Assembly: GCF_004916975.1 (NCBI RefSeq)
Contig: NZ_STGQ01000002.1
Span: 558,001 to 622,000 of the forward strand
DNA length: 64,000 bases
Reading direction: 5' to 3'
Origin: Paenibacillus dokdonensis
GTDB taxonomy: Bacteria > Bacillota > Bacilli > Paenibacillales > Paenibacillaceae
Shown here: in pieces, positions 63,765 through 64,000 of the stretch
How positions within the stretch are numbered: the stretch's first letter is position 1
Layout of the letters: every line of letters begins with the position of its first letter
Notes under the pieces: generated by a model
Databases searched by the model: none
Told to the model about the DNA's origin: nothing
What the model saw: only the letters and a program-made list of their open reading frames with translations
Made by a program: the position numbers and the translations under genes

Positions 63765-64000
63765 TTAACCTCTTGCGGCTGTTACCCGGTTGTAATGCTC
63801 CAGATAAACCAGCAGAATCGAAATATCCGCAGGCGTTACCCCTGATATACGGGAAGCCTGACCAATTGAAATAGGACGGATACTTGATAGTTTCTGCCGA
63901 GCTTCAATAGCTATGCCCTCAATTTCATTGTAATCAATCGTATCCGGAATCTTCTTCTTATCCATCTTTTTCAAACGTTCCACATGAATAAGCTGTTTCT
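63765..64000 (-). CDS. mnmG: tRNA uridine 5-carboxymethylaminomethyl modification enzyme, C-terminal part
   Basis: The last 77 codons of MnmG (GidA); the gene continues beyond the right edge. The C-terminal domain signature [19 protein letters not shown] and [25 protein letters not shown] is intact. With MnmE it modifies the wobble uridine of several tRNAs. Confidence 0.95.
   Translation of the reverse strand, partial: KQLIHVERLKKMDKKKIPDTIDYNEIEGIAIEARQKLSSIRPISIGQASRISGVTPADISILLVYLEHYNRVTAARG

Overview
The window is a near-origin chromosome segment of a low- to mid-GC Firmicute, most likely Paenibacillus. Reading right to left (leftward genes run away from the presumed origin) it shows the conserved series mnmG (partial), rsmG, noc, parA, parB, an aminotransferase, DUF4446, yyaC, mscS, DUF951, tRNA-Ser, yjzC, rpsF-ssb-rpsR, and further left gdpP, rplI, dnaB, purA, walRKHIJ, htrA, a CxxH/CxxC protein and rlmH. 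Two perfect or near-perfect parS sites (59968 and 62959) fit the origin domain. oriC and dnaA are not in the window and should lie to the right. Almost every gene is on the minus strand.

The most unusual part is the left end (about 1-9880). The 3' end of rlmH is the classic SCC (staphylococcal cassette chromosome) attachment site. It is repeated here in the same orientation at 9851-9876 (the real rlmH end), 6452-6473, 2226-2251 and 2051-2068. These copies divide the region into three tandem cassettes. Cassette 1 (3.4 kb, with matching 10-bp inverted repeats at both ends) carries an ATPase with a cold-shock-like N-terminus and a possible HEPN C-terminus, plus a fragment of tmRNA 3' end. Cassette 2 (4.2 kb, very AT-rich) carries a 1162-residue SIR2/NB-ARC protein that looks like a single-gene antiphage NLR, plus a decayed secreted-protein region. 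Cassette 3 is a 0.2-kb remnant. An ABC-F gene follows beyond the last repeat. No ccr recombinase is visible, so these look like non-autonomous SCC-like defence cassettes.

The core region from 9859 to 28814 holds rlmH, htrA, the WalRK cell-wall two-component operon with its WalH/WalI regulators and WalJ, an M23 peptidase, purA (with a PurBox-like palindrome that also forms the dnaB terminator), dnaB, rplI and the c-di-AMP phosphodiesterase gdpP, followed by small membrane, MazG-like and CBS proteins.

From 28973 to 53327 there is a variable metabolic block: an LCP cell-wall ligase, a 14-TM drug/H+ antiporter, a complete oppABCDF-type peptide importer, and a coherent mannose-glycan locus (YesMN-type two-component system, Lpl-type sugar ABC transporter, GH125 and GH38 alpha-mannosidases and a clan GH-A glycosidase). 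The last block looks designed to import and dismantle N-glycan or mannan oligosaccharides and carries a cre-like CcpA site at its promoter. The right end (53482-64000) returns to conserved replication, segregation and translation genes.
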